Assembly: GCA_947494805.1 (NCBI GenBank)
Contig: CANLWK010000001.1
Location: 496,001-560,000 of the forward strand
Length of the DNA: 64,000 nt
Source: an uncultured Croceitalea sp.
Lineage (GTDB): Bacteria > Bacteroidota > Bacteroidia > Flavobacteriales > Flavobacteriaceae
Direction: 5' to 3'
The first letter of the stretch is position 1. Each line of letters opens with the position of its first letter. The position numbers and the translations under genes are program-made. Below are positions 1 through 7,892 of this stretch, in pieces. The notes below the pieces were generated by a model. That model was given only the letters and a program-made list of their open reading frames with translations, did no database searches and was not told the origin of the DNA.

Positions 1-396
1 GACTTATTTCATGATGACCAACCTACACCTATTCATTTGAAAAGTGGAAAGCGATTCGTTTCTATTCCGTATTCCTTAGAAATGAACGACACCATTGCCT
101 ATTTGGTCCAGAAAATAACGCCTCGCCGATACGGGAAAGAGCTCATGGACAACTTTGACCGACTTTATGCCGAAGGCGATGAAAGCGGTACTATCATGTG
201 TATACCCACCCATAATTATCAAGTGACCAATGCCCATCGCATTAAGGCATACGAAGAGGCTTTGGAATATATTACCGGGCATTCTGATGTTTGGGTAACC
301 ACGGGAAAGGAAATCGCACAATATTTTTTAGATAACCATTACGATGTCGCATTGGCGGATATCGAATTAAAGAAGCAGAAATATGGCAACGCTTAA
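1..396 (+). CDS. Polysaccharide deacetylase-family protein, C-terminal part (5' end outside window)
   Basis: The frame is open from base 1 to the TAA at 394-396, so only the last ~131 residues are present and the start lies outside the window. The segment IPTHNYQVTNAHRIKAYEEA parallels the end of the next gene (NIHPWVLGQPHRIQYLERVL), so I place it in the same NodB-like/PuuE-like deacetylase group, whose last barrel strand carries a P-H or H-P motif. It overlaps the next gene by 14 bp, indicating translational coupling and probably a joint enzyme or substrate series. Members act on C-N bonds of N-acyl sugars or ureides such as allantoin; the substrate here is not visible. An internal TTG at 37 is not a credible start. 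Confidence 0.7.
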   Translation, partial: DLFHDDQPTPIHLKSGKRFVSIPYSLEMNDTIAYLVQKITPRRYGKELMDNFDRLYAEGDESGTIMCIPTHNYQVTNAHRIKAYEEALEYITGHSDVWVTTGKEIAQYFLDNHYDVALADIELKKQKYGNA

Positions 397-1309
397 CGAT
401 GACTATTTAAAATATCCGAAGCGTTCGTATGGTATGGACCATGACCGTTACAAATGGACCATGTTACAAAATCGAAAGACGATACAATGGCCTGAAGGAA
501 ATAAAATTGCGCTTTGGGTCAATGTGGGACTACAATTTTTCCCCTTAAATCAAAAAGGGATTCCCTTTAAAGTACCAGGGGGCATGACCAAGCCTTATCC
601 CGATTTAAGACATTATAGTTTGCGTGACTATGGAAACAGAGTTGGGTTATATAGGTTCTTAAAGGCTTTTGATAAATATAATATCACACCCACTTTTGCC
701 ATAAATACCCGCCTGGCAGAACGTTTACCCTATGTATTGGGAACCATTAAAGAGCGTGGTGACGAAATAATCTGTCATGGCTATGATATGGACAAACTAC
801 ATTATGGAGGGCAAGATATTGCCAAAGAAACTGACTTGGTAAAACGTTCTGTGGACGGACTTCGCGACTTGTCTGGACAAGCTGTCACAGGCTGGATCAG
901 CCCAGCGAAAAATGAATCAGAAAACACTCCCGATATCCTTGCAGCAAATGGAATTCAATATTTCTGTGACTGGGTAAATGATGATATGCCATATGATTTC
1001 AAAACCAAAAATGGTAACTTGACAGCCATGCCATTACCCACTGAACTTGATGATTACTTTATCATAAACAATAATTTGCATTCGGCACAAGATTGGGCAG
1101 AACAGGTAGAAGATGCCTTTGATTTTCTCGTAAAGGAAAGTGAAACGATGGGAGGAAGAATTCTTGGCCTGAATATTCATCCATGGGTGCTTGGGCAACC
1201 CCATCGCATACAATATCTAGAACGCGTGCTTGAAAGATTAGGAAGCCAGACCGAAGTTTGGTCAACATCCGGCAGTGCGATAGCAGCGGCCTGGAAAGAC
1301 CAACAATAA
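383..1309 (+). CDS. PuuE-like polysaccharide deacetylase / allantoinase-type amidohydrolase
   Basis: A 308-aa protein, the usual length of the PuuE (metal-independent allantoinase) branch of the NodB superfamily. The canonical TFDDG metal-binding strand is absent; the equivalent strand reads ALWVNVGLQFFP (about residues 47-58). ICHGYDMDKLH sits at the second motif, a PuuE-like SPAKNESENTPDILAANGI segment follows near 174, and NIHPWVLGQPHRIQ ends the barrel. This fits a cytoplasmic enzyme cleaving a cyclic or linear amide rather than a sugar deacetylase; no signal peptide is seen. The ATG at 383 lies inside the preceding gene, and a BASS-type transporter follows within 12 bp, so this is one plus-strand operon. 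The nitrilase-fold and hydrolase genes nearby support amide catabolism, but the substrate is an inference. Confidence 0.75.
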   Translation: MATLNDDYLKYPKRSYGMDHDRYKWTMLQNRKTIQWPEGNKIALWVNVGLQFFPLNQKGIPFKVPGGMTKPYPDLRHYSLRDYGNRVGLYRFLKAFDKYNITPTFAINTRLAERLPYVLGTIKERGDEIICHGYDMDKLHYGGQDIAKETDLVKRSVDGLRDLSGQAVTGWISPAKNESENTPDILAANGIQYFCDWVNDDMPYDFKTKNGNLTAMPLPTELDDYFIINNNLHSAQDWAEQVEDAFDFLVKESETMGGRILGLNIHPWVLGQPHRIQYLERVLERLGSQTEVWSTSGSAIAAAWKDQQ

Positions 1310-1321
1310 GCAAAATTGTCA

Positions 1322-2215
1322 ATGACAGAACTTCTTTCGGCCCATATACCCACCATATTGCAAATTCTGCTTTTTTTGGTCATGTTCGGCATGGGTATGA
1401 CCTTGACCATTCCTGATTTTACAAGAGTTGGTATAGCGCCAAAAGCAGTTCTTACAGGTCTGGTAAATCAAATTATCTTAGTACCCCTAATTGCTTATGG
1501 CATTGTTCTATTAGTTCCTATGGAGCCTATGATTGCCATGGGGTTAATGGTCTGTGCCTGCAGTCCCGGAGGAGCAGTTTCCAATCTATTCTCCTATTTA
1601 TCCAAAGGGGATACCGCGCTATCCATTACCCTTACGGCAATAAGTAGTATCGCAACCATTTTCACCATTCCGTTGATTATCAATTTTTCTTTGGATGCCG
1701 TACTTGGGGAAGCCTCCAAAAGCATTCAACTGCCACTAGGAAAGACCATATTCAACATTTTTAAGCTTACCGCTTTGCCTGTTCTTCTTGGAATGTTCAT
1801 CAATTACAAATTTCCCACAACAGCAGAAAAAAGTAAACCGGCCATCAAATGGGGTTCGATAACCGTAATTGTATTGGCATTGATTTTTATGGTCTTAAAA
1901 TTGGAGGAGATCGGGGATAGCTGGACTTTTCTTAAAGCAACATTTTTTAGTGTGCTATTGCTTAATTTCTTCACTTTGGGTATTGGTTTTTTTAGTTCAA
2001 AACTTTTAAAACTTCCAACGAAACAGGCTGCAACCATATCTATCGAGAGTGGTATGCAAAACAATGTATTGGGAATGACACTTGCCATGTCCCCCGGATT
2101 ATTGAATAGTCCTGAGATGGCTGCTACCCCCGGGGTATACGGAGTGGTCATGAGTATACTTGCCATCGCGGTTATTGCCATATTTAAAAGAATGATAACA
2201 AAAGAAGAATCATAA
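1322..2215 (+). CDS. Bile acid:sodium symporter (BASS/SBF) family transporter
   Basis: About 297 aa with roughly nine or ten hydrophobic segments. The family signatures are visible: FGMGMTLTIPDF near the N-terminus, and CACSPGGAVSNLFSYLSKGD in the middle, which matches the unwound-helix crossover where sodium and an organic anion bind. A late SGMQNNVLGMTLA segment is the second crossover. BASS proteins carry bile acids, pantoate, pyruvate or other organic acids with sodium across the inner membrane. Placed between deacetylase and SDR genes, it probably imports the substrate of this cluster. The ATG at 1322 is preferred; a TTG two codons upstream is possible. Its stop overlaps the next start (TAATG), so the SDR is translationally coupled. 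Confidence 0.85.
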   Translation: MTELLSAHIPTILQILLFLVMFGMGMTLTIPDFTRVGIAPKAVLTGLVNQIILVPLIAYGIVLLVPMEPMIAMGLMVCACSPGGAVSNLFSYLSKGDTALSITLTAISSIATIFTIPLIINFSLDAVLGEASKSIQLPLGKTIFNIFKLTALPVLLGMFINYKFPTTAEKSKPAIKWGSITVIVLALIFMVLKLEEIGDSWTFLKATFFSVLLLNFFTLGIGFFSSKLLKLPTKQAATISIESGMQNNVLGMTLAMSPGLLNSPEMAATPGVYGVVMSILAIAVIAIFKRMITKEES

Positions 2216-2988
2216 TGAACTTACAATTGAACAATAAACTCTTTTTGGTAGGGGGTGCGACCAGTGGCTTCGGCAAAGCGATTACAGAGCTGTTGGTTGC
2301 AGAAGGCGCACACGTTATCGCCGTTGCGCGCACCGAATCCAAACTGAAAGATTTGCAGAACAAAAGCCCGAACATCGAGACAGTGGCAGCCGACCTTTCT
2401 GAGGAATCCGCTTTAAAGAAGGTACTTGACCAAATAGGGGATAGCGTTCTGACCGGAGCAGTTATCAATTCAGGTGGACCACCTGCCATGCCAGCTATGA
2501 AAACAAGATTACGCGATTGGGATGATGCTTATAAAACCGTTGTCCGATGGAAAATTGCCTTAACGCAAGCCTTGTTGCCAAAAATGATGGAAGAAGGTTA
2601 CGGTCGTCTGCTTTATATCGAAAGTGTATCAACCAAGCAACCCGTTGAAAATTTGGTTTTGAGCAATGCGATGCGCTTGGCGGTTACCGGTTATGTTAAA
2701 ACACTTTCCCAAGAAATTGGTGACTCAGGTGTTACACTGAACATTCTGGGCCCAGGGTATCATGCCACCCAGCGTATGGAAAACCTATTCGCAAAGAACA
2801 GCGAACTCAAGGGAGTTCTTGAAGAAGACATTCGTAAAACGTTTTCCGATCAAACCGCCGTCAAACAATTAGGAAACCCCAAAGATTTTGCATCTTTGGC
2901 CCTGTGGCTACTTTCGCCCTACAGTCGTTATATTACTGGGCAGACCATAACCGTAGATGGTGGTTTGGTAAAAGGTACAATGGGGTAG
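2215..2988 (+). CDS. SDR-family oxidoreductase with non-canonical active site
   Basis: A 257-aa Rossmann protein. The dinucleotide-binding loop GGATSGFG is at 13-20, a VINSGGPP segment at 83-90 takes the place of NNAG, and an ITGQTITVDGG tail is typical of classical SDRs. The catalytic YxxxK is missing: the equivalent stretch LVLSNAMRLAVTGYVKTLSQ has Ser150 and Arg154 where Tyr and Lys would be. A recognised group of SDRs shares this SNxxR pattern, so it looks like a subfamily trait rather than decay, but the chemistry may differ from ordinary ketoreductases. It is the last gene of the first plus-strand operon and overlaps the transporter by one base. Confidence 0.75.
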   Translation: MNLQLNNKLFLVGGATSGFGKAITELLVAEGAHVIAVARTESKLKDLQNKSPNIETVAADLSEESALKKVLDQIGDSVLTGAVINSGGPPAMPAMKTRLRDWDDAYKTVVRWKIALTQALLPKMMEEGYGRLLYIESVSTKQPVENLVLSNAMRLAVTGYVKTLSQEIGDSGVTLNILGPGYHATQRMENLFAKNSELKGVLEEDIRKTFSDQTAVKQLGNPKDFASLALWLLSPYSRYITGQTITVDGGLVKGTMG

Positions 2989-3062
2989 TTAAGAGTTAGG
3001 AAAATAAAAAAATCTCTTTGGCCACAAATATTTTATGAGGTTTGAACTTGACCTTGAACTTT

Positions 3063-3824
3063 CTAGTGCATTCCCGCCCCACCATTTATGTGCAGGCACT
3101 GTCCGGTCATATGTGATGCTCCTTCACTCAATAAAAAAAGAATTACCGACGCTATTTCTTCCGGTTTGGCCAAGGCGCCAAGCGGTACCATTCGCACATA
3201 TGCTTCTTTGTCAAATCGTGTTGAGCCATCTTCTTTATAGATAAAATTGGTATCTACAGCACCCGGAGCAACGGTATTAACTCGAATTTTTGGTGCCAAT
3301 TCAGCGGCCAAGGTTTTACTAAAACTGACCACCGCGGCTTTTGAAGCACCATAAGGGCCATAATTCTTTTGTCCGATAAAGGCCAAACCTGAAGACATAT
3401 TGACAATGACCGAATCGCTTACTTTTTTTAATAAGGGAATAAAGGCCTTACAAGAATTAAAGCAGCTTATAAAACTGATATCGTAGGTCTCGTCCCATTC
3501 CTCTATGGAAATAGATTCGATGGATTTAAATTGACTAATCGTACCCGAAAGATTTACAAGACCGGTAATTTGCGGTGTTTGTTTTCGAATAATTTCTGCA
3601 ACTTTGAGTAATTCGTTCTTATCTAGAGGATTCGCATTGAAATATTGGTAACGCTTGTAAATCGGAGTTTTAGATTCCTTTTGAATATCGATGCCAAAAA
3701 TAGTGGCCTTGCTTTCGAACAATTGCTTTATCAATGCTTGGCCCATTCCGCTGTTGGCACCAACCACAACAACAAAGGCATTCTCTGCTTGATACCGCAC
3801 TTTTATCATACTACTTTTTATCAA
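3063..3824 (-). CDS. Classical SDR-family oxidoreductase
   Basis: A 253-aa SDR with all classical motifs: GANSGMGQ (cofactor loop, about 22-29), NLSGT in place of NNAG, Ser in VNMSSGLAF, YGPYGASKAA supplying Tyr and Lys, VNTVAPGAVDT, and a C-terminal MTGQCLHINGG. It should act as an NAD(P)(H)-dependent alcohol/ketone oxidoreductase in the cytoplasm. Start choice is uncertain: ATG at 3824 or at 3809 (MIKVRYQ). The first overlaps the lipoprotein gene upstream by 14 bp. It is the last gene of the minus-strand unit hydrolase-lipoprotein-SDR and converges with the first plus-strand operon. Confidence 0.85.
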   Translation of the reverse strand: MIKSSMIKVRYQAENAFVVVVGANSGMGQALIKQLFESKATIFGIDIQKESKTPIYKRYQYFNANPLDKNELLKVAEIIRKQTPQITGLVNLSGTISQFKSIESISIEEWDETYDISFISCFNSCKAFIPLLKKVSDSVIVNMSSGLAFIGQKNYGPYGASKAAVVSFSKTLAAELAPKIRVNTVAPGAVDTNFIYKEDGSTRFDKEAYVRMVPLGALAKPEEIASVILFLLSEGASHMTGQCLHINGGAGMH

Positions 3825-4566
3825 ATTTGGTATTATCAGAATTAACGAATCCCGGCTCTATGAATGTCCAACCTGAAGTTACTTTTCGCAGATTGATTCC
3901 TGCTCGTTTTGCCTCCGGATTTGTCCAAGTATAACTAATCGAACGGCTATTGATCTGAACACTGTCCAAAGGCACGTCATAAATGGCCAGCTTCATTATG
4001 GCCAATTTTTGTCCGAAAAGAAGTTGGGTCAGTTCTGCGGTATAGCGAACTCCTTCCAGATCTATTTCGGCCATTCCACCTTGGTCATGAATTTCTAAAT
4101 TGCTTTTTCTGTAAATACTATCGGGATATTGCTTCATGGGCATCTCTATCCAACCGGAAAACCTTCTAGTTCGAATAAACTTGTAAGGGTCTTTATTCTC
4201 AAAATGTTTCATTCCCTTTATAAAAACAGTATCACCCTTCATTTCGAAATTGTTTTCATCTAGAATAGTATCGGAAAGTGTTATGGTTTCTATCAGATTC
4301 TTTCCATTTCTTCCTTCACGGATTTCCGCTTGCAAATGCCCATTTTCATCTTCTGAAATTTCAAGGGAAAGATGTCTATGTTTATCATTCGTTTCAACCC
4401 GGTGCATATCTGTATCCGTGTTTTCAAGCCAATATTGTTGAAAGTTATCCCAAGTGCCCACCAAGGTATTGGTTTCCGTCATATCCGTATTCGGATTTTG
4501 TTCAGGAACAGTTTTCTTACATGCCAAAACCAGCATGACCATAATAAATACGATACTATTTTTCAT
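3811..4566 (-). CDS. Putative lipoprotein of unknown function
   Basis: 251 aa. The N-terminus MKNSIVFIMVMLVLACKK is a lipoprotein signal peptide with lipobox LVLAC, so the mature protein should be acylated at Cys16 and sit in the envelope. The rest is hydrophilic and beta-rich, beginning with a LVGTWDNFQQYW segment like that opening small lipocalin-like or stress-induced envelope proteins. No catalytic motif was recognised. It lies between an alpha/beta hydrolase (9-bp gap) and an SDR (14-bp overlap), so it belongs to the cluster's operon and may bind or present substrate; that role is inference. Confidence 0.7.
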   Translation of the reverse strand: MKNSIVFIMVMLVLACKKTVPEQNPNTDMTETNTLVGTWDNFQQYWLENTDTDMHRVETNDKHRHLSLEISEDENGHLQAEIREGRNGKNLIETITLSDTILDENNFEMKGDTVFIKGMKHFENKDPYKFIRTRRFSGWIEMPMKQYPDSIYRKSNLEIHDQGGMAEIDLEGVRYTAELTQLLFGQKLAIMKLAIYDVPLDSVQINSRSISYTWTNPEAKRAGINLRKVTSGWTFIEPGFVNSDNTKFDKK

Positions 4567-4575
4567 TTTTTTGGT

Positions 4576-5604
4576 TTAGTTATTTGAATACCAATCTACC
4601 AGATAGGCTTGTATATCTTCTACTGTGTCATTTGGGTTACTTTGTACTAAATCTTGCCATGCTTCAGACAAATGGGTACCACTCATTGTTGCTTTCGGAG
4701 GATAAGCGCTCGACTTTTTATATTCCAACCGTATTTTTTCAGGTACTTTCATTGCGGAAAAATCCAAATCGGAAGTTTTGAATTTGGTTGCTTTACCATT
4801 CATAAAAGAAACCATCTTTTTAGTACGTTCTGTAGCATCGCCATCAATCATCAAAGCTTGAATATGGTCTTCAAAGTCATAGGTAAGTAGTTGGTCTACG
4901 TATTTGGTTATAATGCTGTTGTTCCATCTAAAAATAGTGGTTGGCACCTTCAACTGTTGTACATATTCGCCTCGCTCATGCTGAAATGCCAACTTATAGG
5001 CCGCGTCATAGGCGGCGCCTGCTTTAAGATAATCCATAGCGACCATTTGCAAAACAAAAAGGGGCATTTGCTGACGATTCAAAGCATATTCCTTGGTCGT
5101 AAAGCACCATGGGAAGTACTGAAACATCTGTGATACTATCATCCAGATATCAGTAAGATGGCAACCGTTCAACTGAGGTGTCAAATCTGGAAAATAATGC
5201 TCTAGAATCTTTTCGGCCAGGTCATCATCAAAATGTGCAGCATTGTCCAAAAAAATATGGGACACCTCGTCAGGATATTCCAATCCGTAGCGCACAGCTA
5301 ACTGCGCCCCGGTAGCCGAACCATACATCGCCGGTTTGTTCAAACCTATTTCCTTAAACGCCCGGTGCAAAAAAACAGTATAGTCAGATAAGCCGGTCGG
5401 GGGCTCGGTCAGGGCATCAGATTTTCCATAACCTGGGGTGTCGACACAAAACACGGTAAAATGTGAAGCCAAGTGATTTGCCAAGGGTATTAACGTTTCA
5501 CCACTGCTTGGCGAAGGGTGGAGCATTACCAATGCCGGACCCGATCCCAACATATAAAAATGAAGTTTCTTATTTTCAAGCGTAACAAATCTACCTGTAC
5601 TCAC
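4576..5604 (-). CDS. Alpha/beta-hydrolase fold protein lacking the usual nucleophile
   Basis: 342 aa with the alpha/beta-hydrolase pattern: an oxyanion-type stretch VMLHPSPSSGETL (27-39), VDTPGYGKSD (54-63), then MYGSATGAQLAVRYG (93-107). The last segment occupies the nucleophile elbow, where GxSxG is expected, but reads G95-S-A97-T-G99, putting Ala97 at the nucleophile position. Ser96 is adjacent, so a shifted nucleophile or a non-hydrolytic role (lyase-like or binding) is possible. A late acidic or His residue was not assigned. It is the first gene of the minus-strand unit and diverges from the NADPH oxidoreductase over a 93-bp region holding the predicted MarR operator. Confidence 0.7.
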   Translation of the reverse strand: MSTGRFVTLENKKLHFYMLGSGPALVMLHPSPSSGETLIPLANHLASHFTVFCVDTPGYGKSDALTEPPTGLSDYTVFLHRAFKEIGLNKPAMYGSATGAQLAVRYGLEYPDEVSHIFLDNAAHFDDDLAEKILEHYFPDLTPQLNGCHLTDIWMIVSQMFQYFPWCFTTKEYALNRQQMPLFVLQMVAMDYLKAGAAYDAAYKLAFQHERGEYVQQLKVPTTIFRWNNSIITKYVDQLLTYDFEDHIQALMIDGDATERTKKMVSFMNGKATKFKTSDLDFSAMKVPEKIRLEYKKSSAYPPKATMSGTHLSEAWQDLVQSNPNDTVEDIQAYLVDWYSNN

Positions 5605-5625
5605 ATGTGCGGATTTTTAAATAAT

Positions 5626-5666
5626 TAGTTAATATAGTTAATTATTTATAATATTAACTAGTTTTG
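5626..5666. promoter_or_regulatory. Divergent promoter with MarR-type operator
   Basis: Two direct copies of TAGTTAAT (5626-5633 and 5635-5642) face an inverted ATTAACTA (5653-5660). This is directly followed by TAGTTTTG (5659-5666), which fits the Bacteroidota -7 element TAnnTTTG for the oxidoreductase at 5698. The same inverted motif recurs at 7836-7856 before the nitrilase-like gene. The overlap of the half-site with the -7 element suggests repression by the MarR-family protein at 8963 and co-control of the divergent hydrolase operon. Sequence match is direct; the regulator assignment is inferred. Confidence 0.6.
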
Positions 5667-5697
5667 ACTACATTTAATGAATTAAAAAAATTGGATA

Positions 5698-6693
5698 ATG
5701 ACCAACACACTAGTAACGCTAGAAAGCAGACCATCGGGCGCTATACAAGAAAGCAATTTTGGCATGAAAACCGAAGAAATCCGCGAATTAAAAGATGGCG
5801 AATTTCTGGTGGCCATTGAGGCCCTATCCATGGATCCTGCCATACGGGGATGGATGAATGAGGGAACCACATACATCAAAGGCATAGAATTGGGAACGGT
5901 AATGCGCAGTTTTTCGGCGGGGAAGGTCATCCAATCGAAAAACGATAAATTCAAGGTCGGGGATCATGTAGAGGGTATGCTGGGAGCACAAACCCATGCC
6001 ATTACCGATGGAACGGGAATACGGGTAATCGATGTCTCAAAAAGCAAGCTTACCCATCATTTGGGCGTTTTGGGAATGCCGGGAATGACCGCTTACTTTG
6101 GACTTCTTAGACGCGGTGAGCCCAAAAAAGGAGATGTTGTCTATATTTCTGCGGCATCTGGTGTGGTAGGTTCAACCGTAGGGCAAATTGCAAAAATAAA
6201 AGGATGTACCGTAATCGGTTCTGCCGGCAGTGATGCCAAGTGCAAATTTTTGCTGAATGAATGTGGTTTTGATTATGCCATCAATTATAAAACCGAAGAT
6301 TTGAACGCCAAGCTCAAGAAGTATGCCCCAGAAGGCATACATATCTACTATGACAATGTTGGTGGAGAAACCTTGGACATTGCCCTGCTCAACCTCGCCA
6401 GAGGTGCTAGGGTCGTCATTTGTGGTGCAATATCCCAATATAACGATATGGGTAACATTCATGGCCCGAAAAACTATATGAAGATTGTTACTGCCCGAGG
6501 CCATCTTACCGGAGTCATTGTGTTCGACTATGTACACGAATGGCCAGCCACTGCCAGTGAAATCGCAGATTGGATAACTGAAGAAAAAATGTATGTAAAG
6601 GAACATGTGGTACAAGGCCTCGAGAACTACTATTCCACTTTACAAATGCTTTTCACCGGTGAGAATTTCGGAAAATTAATCTTAGCCATCTAG
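5698..6693 (+). CDS. Zinc-independent NADPH-dependent MDR-family oxidoreductase
   Basis: 331 aa, the length of the prostaglandin/curcumin-reductase branch of the medium-chain dehydrogenases. The start MTNTLVTLESRPSGAIQESN and the segment ALSMDPAIRGWM match that branch. The NADPH-binding loop is ISAASGVVGSTVGQIAKIKG (around residues 151-170), and YYDNVGGETLDIAL follows. No zinc ligands are visible. Such enzymes reduce alpha,beta-unsaturated carbonyls. The gene begins 31 bp downstream of a TAnnTTTG promoter and ends 3 bp before the VOC gene, so the two form an operon. Confidence 0.85.
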   Translation: MTNTLVTLESRPSGAIQESNFGMKTEEIRELKDGEFLVAIEALSMDPAIRGWMNEGTTYIKGIELGTVMRSFSAGKVIQSKNDKFKVGDHVEGMLGAQTHAITDGTGIRVIDVSKSKLTHHLGVLGMPGMTAYFGLLRRGEPKKGDVVYISAASGVVGSTVGQIAKIKGCTVIGSAGSDAKCKFLLNECGFDYAINYKTEDLNAKLKKYAPEGIHIYYDNVGGETLDIALLNLARGARVVICGAISQYNDMGNIHGPKNYMKIVTARGHLTGVIVFDYVHEWPATASEIADWITEEKMYVKEHVVQGLENYYSTLQMLFTGENFGKLILAI

Positions 6694-6696
6694 TAA

Positions 6697-7767
6697 ATGG
6701 GAGCGATAACGGATAAGGCAAAACTACCTGATACCAGAATCAGCGGTGTTTATGAAGTCATGCTGGGCACCGATAATGCAGCCTATGCAAAGAAGTACTT
6801 TGCCGATTTCGGATTTAAGGTTGTTTCCCAAGGAGCAGTTTCCGAGAAAGAGGCACAACGTATTTACGGAGTGGCGTCCAAATTGAAATCCTATCGCCTG
6901 CAAAACGGAAATATCGATAGTCACGGGCTTTTACGCATTCTCGAATGGGAAAAGCCCTTGGGCAATGGTATTGGTTACGCCCCAGTGGAGACCATCGGCT
7001 CCCGCATCTCCGTTATGATGACCAATGACATTTTTCGACTTTATGATATCTATCAAACCGCGCGAGAAGTGGGTAAAAAACCTTGGTTGCCCACCGAACC
7101 GATTGCAGATGATCTTTTTGGACTGAATACTGGGGAGCGTGATTTTTTTAATCGGCCTACTTTGGTACGTGAAAGTGCCGTTTACGGAGAGTTTTTCAAT
7201 CATATCTTTTTTCAACGCTACGGATATGCGATTCCCGGGTATGGTACCATTACCACTGAAACACCATTGAAAACAAGCGAGTTCACGCATCACGATTTTA
7301 TTATCGATGCGAAATCGATGGGTCAAATGGCTTATCTATCAACGGCCCTGGGATTACAAGCCGAAGATGAGCCTTCCATTGATGGAGATTGGATGAAAGG
7401 TCCTAAACGTGTTTTTCAAATGGAACCTGGGTTCAGCCATTGGTACCAAGGGTTTGTCTCTCCAAATAATATCTGTGGAAAGATGAAGTTCTTCATCCCC
7501 AGAGGAGGTAAAACCAATAAGTCAGAGCAGCAACGTATAGGAGAAAAAGGCATCACCCTACATTCTTTTTACACCCCAAGACTCAAAATGGTTCATGGCC
7601 TTGTGGTTGAACACAAACTAAACCCTACCGAGATTCAGAAGAATGAATTCGGGGAAAATTGCTTTGTTTTTTCTGATACGGCCGGAATAAGCTGGCAAAT
7701 TATCGAGAAAAATGAACCGCCAAAAAATGAGCCAAGAATCGCTCTGGAGTTCCAAAATACGGCTTGA
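6697..7767 (+). CDS. VOC-superfamily (glyoxalase/dioxygenase-like) protein
   Basis: 356 aa. The N-terminus ISGVYEVMLGTDNAAYAKKY is a typical first betaalphabeta module of the vicinal-oxygen-chelate fold. A second module seems to begin near residue 200 with SEFTHHDFIIDAKSMGQMAY, giving the two-module layout of extradiol-dioxygenase-like or glyoxalase-like enzymes. Candidate metal ligands include the His pair in FTHHDF and a late Glu, but I cannot fix the full triad. It probably acts on a small oxygenated intermediate after the NADPH oxidoreductase, from which it is separated by 3 bp. A more exact reaction is not supported. Confidence 0.6.
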   Translation: MGAITDKAKLPDTRISGVYEVMLGTDNAAYAKKYFADFGFKVVSQGAVSEKEAQRIYGVASKLKSYRLQNGNIDSHGLLRILEWEKPLGNGIGYAPVETIGSRISVMMTNDIFRLYDIYQTAREVGKKPWLPTEPIADDLFGLNTGERDFFNRPTLVRESAVYGEFFNHIFFQRYGYAIPGYGTITTETPLKTSEFTHHDFIIDAKSMGQMAYLSTALGLQAEDEPSIDGDWMKGPKRVFQMEPGFSHWYQGFVSPNNICGKMKFFIPRGGKTNKSEQQRIGEKGITLHSFYTPRLKMVHGLVVEHKLNPTEIQKNEFGENCFVFSDTAGISWQIIEKNEPPKNEPRIALEFQNTA

Positions 7768-7835
7768 TATTGAAAAAAAATTGATAAGTGCCCTTCAAAA
7801 AGACATTCATCGATTGAATGAACTTACAGGTCAGA

Positions 7836-7861
7836 ATAGTTAATAATATTAACTATTTTCG
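7836..7861 (+). promoter_or_regulatory. Perfect inverted repeat, likely MarR operator, with -7 element
   Basis: The arms ATAGTTAAT and ATTAACTAT are perfectly complementary around a 3-nt centre (7836-7856). The right arm runs into TATTTTCG (7854-7861), one mismatch from TAnnTTTG. It lies 32 bp before the nitrilase-like gene and matches half-sites in the divergent region at 5626-5660, so both should be sites for one dimeric regulator, most likely the MarR protein at 8963. Confidence 0.65.
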
Positions 7862-7892
7862 TATCTTGTTGTAAATCCTAATCTTCCTCAAA

